Positions 1-7,031 of a DNA stretch of 17,535 nucleotides are shown piece by piece. Source of the stretch: Candidatus Eiseniibacteriota bacterium (GTDB lineage: Bacteria; Eisenbacteria; RBG-16-71-46; JAGVPR01). Position numbers and translations under genes: made by a program. Under the pieces are notes generated by a model, which made no database searches, was not told the DNA's origin, and saw only the letters and a program-made list of their open reading frames with translations. Within the stretch, counting starts at the first letter, position 1, and every line of letters begins with the position of its first letter. The stretch covers positions 1-17,535 of the forward strand of contig JAGVPR010000313.1 of the NCBI GenBank assembly GCA_020052115.1. Reading direction: 5' to 3'.

Positions 1-734
1 AGATCCTCTGTCTTCAGGAGATCTTCAACGGGCCTTACTTCTGCCCGAGCCAGGGCGCGCGCTGGTACGACGCGGCCGAGGCGGTTCCCGGGCCGACGAC
101 CGAGGCGGTCGCAGCCCTCTGCCGCAAGCACGGGATGGCGGTCATCGTGCCGGTGTTCGAGCGCGAGCAGGCCGGCATCTACTACAACACCGCGGCGGTC
201 TACGACGCCGACGGCAGCTACCTCGGCAAGTACCGGAAGAACCACATCCCGCACACGTCTGGCTTCTGGGAGAAGTACTTCTTCAAGCCGGGGAACCTCG
301 GCTACCCCGTCTTCCAGACGCGCTACGCGAAGGTGGGCGTTTACATCTGCTACGACCGGCATTTTCCGGAGGGGGCTCGGCTCCTGGGCTTGAACGGCGC
401 CGAGATCGTGTTCAACCCGAGTGCGACGGTGGCCGGTCTCTCTCAGTACCTGTGGAAGCTCGAGCAGCCGGCGCATGCGGTCGCAAACGGTTACTTCATG
501 GGGTGCATCAACCGCGTCGGGGTGGAGAGTCCGTGGAACATCGGCAAGTTCTACGGCTCGTCTTATTTCGTGGACCCGCGCGGCAACTTCCTCGCACAGG
601 CGAGCGAGGACAAGGACGAAATCGTGACGGCTGAGATGGACCTCGACATGATCGAGGAGGTGCGGCGCGTGTGGCAGTTCTTCCGCGACCGGCGCCCCGA
701 GACCTACCGAGCGATGGCCGATCTCGAGCCGTGA
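1..734 (+). CDS. Beta-ureidopropionase (N-carbamoyl-beta-alanine amidohydrolase), 5' partial
   Basis: This nitrilase-superfamily C-N hydrolase would cleave N-carbamoyl-beta-alanine (or N-carbamoyl-beta-aminoisobutyrate) to the beta-amino acid, CO2 and ammonia in the cytosol. The frame is open from base 3, so the N-terminus lies outside the window; about 244 residues are visible. The catalytic triad is complete: Glu in LCLQEIFNGPYF (codon 18-20), Lys in KYRKNHIP (codon 237-239) and Cys in YICYDRHFPEGA (codon 348-350). The stretches GNLGYPVFQT, NGAEIVFNPSAT, INRVG and FYGSSYF match, from memory, eukaryotic beta-ureidopropionase (UPB1) more closely than general nitrilases. It ends 34 bases before the dihydropyrimidinase gene, the preceding enzyme of the same pathway. 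N-carbamoylputrescine amidase is the main alternative, but the neighbours favour pyrimidine catabolism. Confidence 0.9.
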   Translation, partial: ILCLQEIFNGPYFCPSQGARWYDAAEAVPGPTTEAVAALCRKHGMAVIVPVFEREQAGIYYNTAAVYDADGSYLGKYRKNHIPHTSGFWEKYFFKPGNLGYPVFQTRYAKVGVYICYDRHFPEGARLLGLNGAEIVFNPSATVAGLSQYLWKLEQPAHAVANGYFMGCINRVGVESPWNIGKFYGSSYFVDPRGNFLAQASEDKDEIVTAEMDLDMIEEVRRVWQFFRDRRPETYRAMADLEP

Positions 735-758
735 GGGCACGCACAAAGCCTGCGACGC

Positions 759-765
759 GGAGGAG
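759..765 (+). promoter_or_regulatory. Ribosome-binding site of the dihydropyrimidinase gene
   Basis: GGAGGAG sits just upstream of the ATG at 769 and fixes that start. Confidence 0.7.
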
Positions 766-768
766 AGC

Positions 769-2187
769 ATGGGAATCCTGATCAAGAACGGCACGATCGT
801 GACCGCGAGCGGGCGGGTCACCGGCGACGTCTATTGCGACGAGGGCACGGTGGCCGCGATCGGCGTTAATCTGGAGAGGCGGGGCGCGAAGGATCGAGTC
901 ATTGATGCATCGGGGCAGTACGTCATGCCCGGGGCCGTGGACCCGCACGTGCACCTGGCGCTTCCGTTCATGGGCACGGTTTCCGCGGACGACTTCGAGG
1001 CGGGAACGGCGTGCGCACTGGCCGGAGGGACGACCACGGTGATTGACTTCGTGATCCCGAGCCGCGGCGTCTCCCTGCTCGAGGGGCTTCGGGAATGGGA
1101 CGCGAAGGCCAAGGGAGCCGTCTCCGACTACGCATATCACATGTCGGTCACAGGCTGGGGCGAGAGCACCGCCGAGGAGATGCGCGCCGTTGTCCGGGAG
1201 AAGGGGATCCCCTCTTTCAAGGTCTTCATGGCCTACAAGGGCGCGATCATGGTGGACGATCACGAGCTCTACCAGGTCATGAAGGCGGCGGCGGGTCTCG
1301 GCGCGGTCGTGATGGTGCACGCGGAGAACGGCGACGCGGTCTTCAATCTCCAGCGGGAGCTGGTCGCGGCCGGCAAGACGGAACCGAAGTACCACGCGGC
1401 ATCGCGGCCCTCGCCCATCGAAGGGGAGGCGACCGGCCGGGCGCTCATGATCGCGCGGCTGCACGGGACGACCGCCTATATCGTTCACATGACGTGCCGC
1501 GAGTCGGTGGAGGCGCTGGCGCGCGCGAAGGCCGCAGGCCAGCACTGCTACGGCGAGACCTGCCCCCAGTACCTCCTCCTCGATGACTCGGTCTACGAGA
1601 AGCCGAACTTCGAGGGAGCGCCCTTCGTGATGTCACCCCCCATCCGGCCGCGGGCCGGCGGGCACCAGGACGCGCTCTGGGCGCATCTGGGAAGCGGCAT
1701 CCTGAGCGCGGTCGGCACCGATCACTGCCCGTTCACGATCGAGCAGAAGCGAATGGGCAAGGACGACTTCACGAAGATCCCGAACGGCGGCACGGGGATC
1801 GAGGAGCGGCTCGCGCTTCTCTACACCTCCGGGGTCTGCGAGGGAAGGATCAGCCTGGAACGCTGGGTGGACGTCGTGAGCACGTCGCCGGCGCGGATCT
1901 TCGGATTGTATCCGCGAAAGGGCTCGATCGCCCCGGGCGCGGACGCCGACATCGTCGTGTGGGATCCGGCGGGCGAGCGCACCATCAGCGCCCGGACGCA
2001 CCGCTCGAAGTGCGATCGGAATATCTTCGAGGGGTTCAAGGTGAAGGGAAAGCCGTCGTACGTCATCGCCGGCGGGCGCGTGCAGTTCGACAACGGCGAT
2101 CTCAAGGTGGAACGCGGCGCCGGTCGCTTCGTCCGGCGCGAGAGCGCCGGCGCGCCGGCCCCGGGGATGCGGGCGGTGCCCGCGTGA
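769..2187 (+). CDS. hydA: Dihydropyrimidinase (D-hydantoinase family)
   Basis: This binuclear-metal amidohydrolase opens dihydrouracil or dihydrothymine to the N-carbamoyl-beta-amino acid, the step before beta-ureidopropionase. The 472 residues are a normal full length. Metal ligands are all visible: H60 and H62 in DPHVHL, the carboxylated lysine K151 in SFKVFMAYK, H184 in VHAENGD, H240 in YIVHMTC, and D318 in GTDHCPF. Y156 in the FMAYK motif is the substrate-contacting tyrosine of hydantoinases. These positions match the family numbering almost exactly. The C-terminal KGSIAPGADADIVVWDP is the small beta-sandwich typical of the amidohydrolase superfamily. The start has a strong GGAGGAG site. 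Dihydroorotase and allantoinase are less likely because the carboxylated-lysine motif and neighbours fit dihydropyrimidinase. Confidence 0.95.
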   Translation: MGILIKNGTIVTASGRVTGDVYCDEGTVAAIGVNLERRGAKDRVIDASGQYVMPGAVDPHVHLALPFMGTVSADDFEAGTACALAGGTTTVIDFVIPSRGVSLLEGLREWDAKAKGAVSDYAYHMSVTGWGESTAEEMRAVVREKGIPSFKVFMAYKGAIMVDDHELYQVMKAAAGLGAVVMVHAENGDAVFNLQRELVAAGKTEPKYHAASRPSPIEGEATGRALMIARLHGTTAYIVHMTCRESVEALARAKAAGQHCYGETCPQYLLLDDSVYEKPNFEGAPFVMSPPIRPRAGGHQDALWAHLGSGILSAVGTDHCPFTIEQKRMGKDDFTKIPNGGTGIEERLALLYTSGVCEGRISLERWVDVVSTSPARIFGLYPRKGSIAPGADADIVVWDPAGERTISARTHRSKCDRNIFEGFKVKGKPSYVIAGGRVQFDNGDLKVERGAGRFVRRESAGAPAPGMRAVPA

Positions 2188-2197
2188 GGAGGATGGG

Positions 2198-3535
2198 ATG
2201 AACCCTCAGACGGAATCGAAGACCGACGGCCGCATGGACGCCGCCGAGGTCCGCCGCAAGCACAAGGAGTACCTGTTCGCGGCGACGATCAACTACTACG
2301 AGGATCCCCTGGTCGCGTCCGAGGCGAAGGGGATGCGGCTTCGCGACGCCGAGGGCAAGGAGTACCTCGACTTCTTCGGCGGCATCCTCACGGTCTCGGT
2401 GGGTCACTGCAACGATGACGTCAACGCGGCCGTGAAGGCGCAACTCGACCGGCTCGGCCACGTCTCGACCCTGTATCCGACGCTGCCGATGGTCGAGCTG
2501 GCCGAGAAGCTAGCGACGATTACGCCCGGGCGGCTCCAGAAGTGTTTCTTCACGGCGAGCGGCACGGAGGCCGACGAGACCGGCGTCATGATGGCGCAGA
2601 CCTATACCGGGAGGAGCGAGATCATCGCGCTGCGGCACGGTTATTCGGGCCGCTCGATGCTCGCCCAGTCGCTCACGGGCCATGCGCCGTGGCGCGCTCT
2701 GCCGACGCAAGCGGCCTCGGTGAAGCATGCGGTCTCCCCGTACTGCTACCGCTGTCCGTTCGGCGCGACGTACCCCTCCTGCGGGGTGAAGTGCGCGCGC
2801 GACATCGAGGAGTTGATCCGCACGACGACGACCGGGCAAGTGGCCGGGTTCCTTGCCGAGCCGATCCAGGGCGTCGGGGGATTCGTGACGCCGCCGCGCG
2901 AGTACTTCGAGATCGCCGTCGAGATCGTGCGGCGCTACGGAGGCGTGTTCATCTGCGACGAGGTGCAGACGGGCTTCGGGCGCACCGGCGGGAAGTGGTG
3001 GGGGATCGAGCACTGGGGTGTGGAGCCCGAGATCATGACGATGGCGAAGGGGATCGCGAACGGCTTTCCGCTGGGCGCTACCATCTGCACGCCCGCGGTG
3101 GCCGATTCGCTGAAGGCGCTGACCATCTCGACTTTCGGCGGCAACCCGATCGCGTGCGCGGCCTCGAACGCCACGATATCGGTCATGGAGAAGAAGGACC
3201 TGCGCGCCAACTCCGCCAGGGTGGGGGCGCTGCTTCGCGAGGGGCTCGAGGGGTTGAAGCGCAAGTATCCGCGGGTCGTCGGCGACGTTCGCGGGATGGG
3301 CCTCATGCAGGGCGTCGAGTTCGTGGCCGACGAGACCGCTCAGGACCGGACGCCGAATCCGAAGGCGCTCGGCCGGCTCTTCGAGGAGACGCGAAAGCGC
3401 GGACTCCTCATCGGAAAGGGCGGTCTCTACGGGAACGTGGCGCGGATCTCGCCGCCCTTGATCGCTTCCGACGGCGATGTGCGCGAGGCGGTCGGGATAC
3501 TGGATGAGGGTCTGAAGGCGATGGGTGTCGCATGA
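2198..3535 (+). CDS. Class III PLP aminotransferase, probable beta-alanine/beta-aminoisobutyrate transaminase
   Basis: This PLP enzyme likely moves the amino group of beta-alanine or beta-aminoisobutyrate to pyruvate, glyoxylate or 2-oxoglutarate, giving the semialdehyde and so finishing the pyrimidine pathway. It has 445 residues. Visible class III landmarks are SGTEAD (121-126, phosphate binding), FICDEVQTGFGRTG (D254 contacts the pyridine nitrogen), the Schiff-base lysine K284 in MTMAKGIANGFPLGA, and STFGGNPIACAA. GDVRGMGLM and GLLIGKGG near the end resemble mammalian AGXT2. A Cys cluster C183-x2-C186-x8-C195-x3-C199 lies just before the AEPIQG motif. The ribosome-binding site GAGGAGG (2186-2192) overlaps the previous stop codon. 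4-aminobutyrate transaminase is the main alternative; context is what favours beta-amino acids. Confidence 0.85.
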   Translation: MNPQTESKTDGRMDAAEVRRKHKEYLFAATINYYEDPLVASEAKGMRLRDAEGKEYLDFFGGILTVSVGHCNDDVNAAVKAQLDRLGHVSTLYPTLPMVELAEKLATITPGRLQKCFFTASGTEADETGVMMAQTYTGRSEIIALRHGYSGRSMLAQSLTGHAPWRALPTQAASVKHAVSPYCYRCPFGATYPSCGVKCARDIEELIRTTTTGQVAGFLAEPIQGVGGFVTPPREYFEIAVEIVRRYGGVFICDEVQTGFGRTGGKWWGIEHWGVEPEIMTMAKGIANGFPLGATICTPAVADSLKALTISTFGGNPIACAASNATISVMEKKDLRANSARVGALLREGLEGLKRKYPRVVGDVRGMGLMQGVEFVADETAQDRTPNPKALGRLFEETRKRGLLIGKGGLYGNVARISPPLIASDGDVREAVGILDEGLKAMGVA

Positions 3536-4863
3536 CACGGTCGTCCGCGCCCGGCGGCGAGCGTCTCGAGCTGCGGCTGGCCGATCACAAGCCGCTCTAT
3601 TCCGAGGCGCAGGCGCGGGTCGAGGCGGAACGCTGCCTCTATTGCCATGACGCTCCATGCACGGTGGCGTGCCCGACCGGGATTGATGTGGCGACGTTCA
3701 TCCGCAAGATCGCCACGGGGAATGTACGGGGCTCGGCGCGCACGATCCTCACGGCGAACCTCATGGGGTATTCCTGCGCCCGCGTCTGCCCTGTCGAGGT
3801 TCTCTGCGCCGGCGCGTGCGTCTACAACCATCTGGGCCGCGAGCCGATCCAGATCGGGCGACTGCAGCGATATGCCGTCGAGACCGTGATGGACCGCGGC
3901 GGCGTACCCTCGCTCCTTCCGCGCAAGCCGGCGAACGGGCGGAAGGTCGCCTGCGTCGGGGCCGGCCCGGCATCGCTGTCCTGCGCCGGCTATCTGGCTC
4001 TGGAGGGTTTCGCCTGCGTCCTCTACGAGAAGCGCGCGCTGCCCGGAGGTCTGAACGCGACCGGCGTGGCGCCGTACAAGATGCACGTCGAGGGGGCCCT
4101 CCGCGAGGTGGACCTGATCCGGGACCTGGGCGTAACGATCCGATCGGGCGTCGAGATCGGACGAGAAGTGACGGGTGAGGACCTCTTGCGCGACAACGAC
4201 GGCGTGTTCCTGGGGATCGGCCTCGGATCCGACACGCGCCTGGGCGCGCCGGGCGAGGACGGCCCGGGCGTGGCGGGGGCCGTCGCGTGGATCGAGAGAA
4301 TGAAGACCGACAGCGGTTTCACGCTGGGTGAGGGGCGCCGCGCCGTCGTGATCGGGGGAGGAAACACGGCGATTGATGCCGCCCGTGAGCTGGCGCATCT
4401 CGGGATCCGCGAGGTGACGATGCTCTACCGCCGCACCGCGGAGGTGATGCGCGGCTACGCGCACGAGATGGCCCAGGCGCGGATGGAGGGGGTGCGGCTC
4501 GAGGAGCGCGCCGTCGTGCGTGGGTTCGAGCGGGACGGCCAGGGCCGGCTTCGTGGCGTCCTGCTGGAGGACGGTCGCCGTCTCGAATGCGATCTCGCCT
4601 TGGTCGCGATCGGGCAGGCGAGCCTCCGGGAGGTGGCGCGCCAGTTCCCGGGGGTCGAAGTGGACGCGGAGGGATGCATCGTGGCTGATCCGGTCACCGG
4701 GCGAACGGGCCACCCCCGCGTTTATGCTGGCGGCGATGCGCGAAACGGCGGCAAGGAGGTCGTGAACGCCGCGCAGGAGGGGAAACGCGCGGCGCGCGCG
4801 ATCGCAGTACAGTGCGGCGTTAGCATCACGCGCGGCTCGGCGATCGAGGCGGGGCACCCCTAG
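3532..4863 (+). CDS. preT: Dihydropyrimidine dehydrogenase, NAD(P)H/FAD/Fe-S subunit PreT
   Basis: This is the electron-input subunit of dihydropyrimidine dehydrogenase. It takes electrons from NAD(P)H onto FAD and through two [4Fe-4S] clusters to PreA, which reduces uracil or thymine. Its 443 residues correspond to the N-terminal half of mammalian DPD. The cluster cysteines are C35, C38, C43, C47 and C82, C86, C92, C96. Q112 falls exactly where the unusual glutamine ligand Q156 of pig DPD would be. The FAD Rossmann motif is VACVGAGPAS (139-148), the NAD(P) motif VVIGGGNTAIDAARE (272-286), and the C-terminal FAD motif YAGGDARNGG (398-407). The start codon overlaps the aminotransferase stop (ATGA), indicating translational coupling. 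Glutamate synthase small subunit shares this fold, but the adjacent preA settles the call. Confidence 0.93.
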   Translation: MTRSSAPGGERLELRLADHKPLYSEAQARVEAERCLYCHDAPCTVACPTGIDVATFIRKIATGNVRGSARTILTANLMGYSCARVCPVEVLCAGACVYNHLGREPIQIGRLQRYAVETVMDRGGVPSLLPRKPANGRKVACVGAGPASLSCAGYLALEGFACVLYEKRALPGGLNATGVAPYKMHVEGALREVDLIRDLGVTIRSGVEIGREVTGEDLLRDNDGVFLGIGLGSDTRLGAPGEDGPGVAGAVAWIERMKTDSGFTLGEGRRAVVIGGGNTAIDAARELAHLGIREVTMLYRRTAEVMRGYAHEMAQARMEGVRLEERAVVRGFERDGQGRLRGVLLEDGRRLECDLALVAIGQASLREVARQFPGVEVDAEGCIVADPVTGRTGHPRVYAGGDARNGGKEVVNAAQEGKRAARAIAVQCGVSITRGSAIEAGHP

Positions 4864-4876
4864 GAGCGGATCTCGC

Positions 4877-4884
4877 AGGAAGGA
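4877..4884 (+). promoter_or_regulatory. Ribosome-binding site of preA
   Basis: AGGAAGGA lies 5 bases before the ATG at 4890, in the 26-base gap after preT. Confidence 0.6.
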
Positions 4885-4889
4885 CGTGC

Positions 4890-6224
4890 ATGGCGGATCT
4901 CTCGATCAACTTCGCGGGCATCAAAAGCCCGAACCCGTTCTGGCTTGCGTCCGGGCCGCCATCGAACACTGGCGCGCAGGTCCTCCGCGCCTTCGACATG
5001 GGCTGGGGCGGCGCCGTGTGGAAAACTCTCGGCGATCCGATCGTGGACACCTCGAGCCGCTTCGGCGCCCTGGAGGTGGCGGGGGCGCGCATGGTCGGGT
5101 TCAACAACATCGAACTCATCACCGACCGGCCGCTCGAGACGAACCTCCGCGAGATCTCCGAGGTGAAGAAGCGCTACCCGGACCGGGCCGTCGTCGTTTC
5201 GCTGATGGTCGAGAGCAAGGAAGACTGGCGGGAGATCATCCGCCGCGCCGAAGACACCGGCTGCGACGGTCTCGAGCTGAACTTCGGTTGCCCGCACGGG
5301 ATGTGCGAGCGGGGCATGGGTTCCGCGGTGGGTCAGGAGCCGAAGGCGCTGAAGGAAATCGCGCGATGGGCCGTGGAGTCCGCGAGCATCCCGGTGCTCG
5401 TCAAGCTCTCGCCGAACGTGACCGACATCGTGGAGCCGGGTCTCGCCGCGGTCGAGGCGGGAGTGCACGGGCTCTCGCTCATCAACACGATCAAGAGCTT
5501 CACCGGCGTGGATCTCGACCGCTTCGTCCCCTACCCGGCGGTCGGCTTGCGCTCAACGAACGGCGGCTACTGCGGACCGGCGGTCAAGCCGATCGCCTTG
5601 CACATGGTCGCGGCGCTCGCGAAGGAGCCGGGGATCTCGGTGCCGATCTCGGGCGTCGGGGGCATCTCGACGTGGCGGGACGCCGCGGAGTTCATCGCGC
5701 TCGGGGCCACGTCCGTTCAAGTCTGCACGGCGGTCATGCATCACGGTTTCCGCATCGTCGAGGACATGATTGACGGGCTGGACCTGTACCTGGAATCGAA
5801 GAAGATGTCGTCGGTCAACGAACTCCGCGGCCGCGCGCTCTCGGGATTCGTGGACTGGGGCGATCTCGATCTCAACTACAAGGTGGTCGCCGAGGTGGAC
5901 CCGGGCCTCTGCATCGGCTGCGATCTCTGCTATGTCGCTTGCCGCGACTCGGCCGTGGCCTGCATCCACCGGGCCGAGGAGGATCTCGCCGCGGGCCATC
6001 GCGCACCGACTCGAGAGGCAGCGGTGACGGCGGCCGCGGCGAAGAACGCGCACATCGTCTGGGTGGACGAGACCGAGTGCATCGGCTGTAACCTCTGCCA
6101 TCACGTCTGTCCCGTGCACGGGTGCATCACGATGAAGGACGTCACGGGTGGGGCGCCCTTCGAGTCGTGGAACGACCGTATTCTCAAAGGGACGGCGAAG
6201 GTCCCCGGAGGGCTGCACGGATGA
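4890..6224 (+). CDS. preA: Dihydropyrimidine dehydrogenase, FMN/Fe-S catalytic subunit PreA
   Basis: This is the catalytic subunit that reduces uracil or thymine to the 5,6-dihydro form on FMN, working with PreT. Residues 1 to about 320 form a dihydroorotate-dehydrogenase-like barrel, with FAGIKSPNPFWLASGPPS at the start, KTLG, GFNNIELITDRPLE, LNFGCPHGM, VKLSPNVTDI, LINTIKS and GVGGISTWRDAAEFIALGA. Two ferredoxin-type clusters follow: C341, C344, C347, C351 and C397, C400, C403, C407. The stretch between them is 45 residues, longer than in the homologues I remember. At the position aligned to the catalytic Cys of mammalian DPD (GLACGQ) this protein has Val147 (GSAVGQ), with a Cys at 139 in GMCERG. 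Biosynthetic PyrD is excluded by the C-terminal Fe-S domain and by preT upstream. Confidence 0.93.
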   Translation: MADLSINFAGIKSPNPFWLASGPPSNTGAQVLRAFDMGWGGAVWKTLGDPIVDTSSRFGALEVAGARMVGFNNIELITDRPLETNLREISEVKKRYPDRAVVVSLMVESKEDWREIIRRAEDTGCDGLELNFGCPHGMCERGMGSAVGQEPKALKEIARWAVESASIPVLVKLSPNVTDIVEPGLAAVEAGVHGLSLINTIKSFTGVDLDRFVPYPAVGLRSTNGGYCGPAVKPIALHMVAALAKEPGISVPISGVGGISTWRDAAEFIALGATSVQVCTAVMHHGFRIVEDMIDGLDLYLESKKMSSVNELRGRALSGFVDWGDLDLNYKVVAEVDPGLCIGCDLCYVACRDSAVACIHRAEEDLAAGHRAPTREAAVTAAAAKNAHIVWVDETECIGCNLCHHVCPVHGCITMKDVTGGAPFESWNDRILKGTAKVPGGLHG

Positions 6225-6961
6225 GATTTCTCCGGAGATTCGCCTGGTGCTGGATCCCGGTTCTCGCAGCTCTTGCGAGCGCCTGCGCGGCGCCGACCGG
6301 CGCCGGATCGCCGTGCCTCTCCCAGCCTCTCGGAAGCCTCAACGTCTTCCTCGAGACGTCATCCGGCTCACCGCCTTCGGTGCGGTTCTCGGGACGGGTG
6401 GTCTCCGTCGAGCGAGCGAAGGGCGGGGGTGCTGAACGCATCGTCTTTCGCGACAGCGCCGCTGCGGAGTACTCGATCGCGCTCGATATCCCTTGGGTCA
6501 CTTCTCCTTTCGTGACGGGCCGCCGCTACGAGATCCTCGTCGAGTACATCGGGGGTGCGCCTGCGGCGAGCGGACTCGTCGTCGCGGATTCTCTCGGGCT
6601 GGTGCTGGCGGGGGCGAGCGATCAGGGGATCGGCGCCCACGTCTTGAAAGGTCTTCCATCGGGCTGGGAGATGGCGCTGGGCCCGACGGACTGCAAGAGC
6701 CGCGCGAGGAGCCGCTGTTACAAGTCCATCACGAATGCCGCGCTTGAGGTGAATCACGAGGGCCGCGGCGTGTCGCTCTGGAACGGACAGTCGCTCCTGC
6801 TGGACGGTTATCGGGTCGTGTGTTTGACGGCTCAGAGGGTCGAGTACGAAGGCGGATGCGCCGATGCCGGGCTGCATGCCGTATCGTGGGTCATCCTCCG
6901 GGATGAGGGGGGCGAATCCGTCCCGGCGCTTCGCGGCAGCCGGTCGCGCGGGGATCGGTAG
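6221..6961 (+). CDS. Exported, possibly lipidated protein of unknown function, coupled to preA
   Basis: I do not recognise this 246-residue protein. The frame is open upstream into preA, but the ATG at 6221 overlaps the preA stop (ATGA) and is followed at once by a signal peptide: basic MRFLRRF, a hydrophobic stretch, then ALASAC with Cys22. That Cys could be a lipobox, although Ala instead of Leu at -3 makes it non-canonical. The rest is mostly beta-strand-like, with the pattern VRFSGRVVSVER near residues 54-65 and ILVEYIGG near 105-112. Five further cysteines lie at 32, 158, 166, 201 and 213. Nothing links it chemically to pyrimidine breakdown, so its tight coupling to a cytosolic enzyme is odd. 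It is the last gene before the hairpin at 6977-7003. Confidence 0.65.
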   Translation: MRFLRRFAWCWIPVLAALASACAAPTGAGSPCLSQPLGSLNVFLETSSGSPPSVRFSGRVVSVERAKGGGAERIVFRDSAAAEYSIALDIPWVTSPFVTGRRYEILVEYIGGAPAASGLVVADSLGLVLAGASDQGIGAHVLKGLPSGWEMALGPTDCKSRARSRCYKSITNAALEVNHEGRGVSLWNGQSLLLDGYRVVCLTAQRVEYEGGCADAGLHAVSWVILRDEGGESVPALRGSRSRGDR

Positions 6962-6976
6962 CGCTTCGATGCGAAC

Positions 6977-7003
6977 GGGGCGGATCCGATGAGGACCCGC
7001 CCC
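6977..7003. terminator. Hairpin between convergent genes, possible bidirectional terminator
   Basis: Arms GGGGCGGATCC and GGACCCGCCCC form an 11-bp stem with one mismatch around a 5-base loop. No T-tract follows on either strand. The position between the operon end (6961) and the convergent gene's stop (7032) supports a terminator role. Confidence 0.5.
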
Positions 7004-7031
7004 GCGCAACTACGAACAGCCCAGATGCGGG

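Noticed and set aside
3427..4857. 476-codon minus-strand open frame opposite preT
   Set aside because: Shadow of preT: Arg-, Ala- and His-rich with no domain, while the plus strand encodes an intact Fe-S/FAD protein.
4890..6224. Biosynthetic dihydroorotate dehydrogenase (PyrD)
   Set aside because: The barrel is similar, but the C-terminal double ferredoxin motif, adjacent preT and pyrimidine-degrading neighbours identify PreA.
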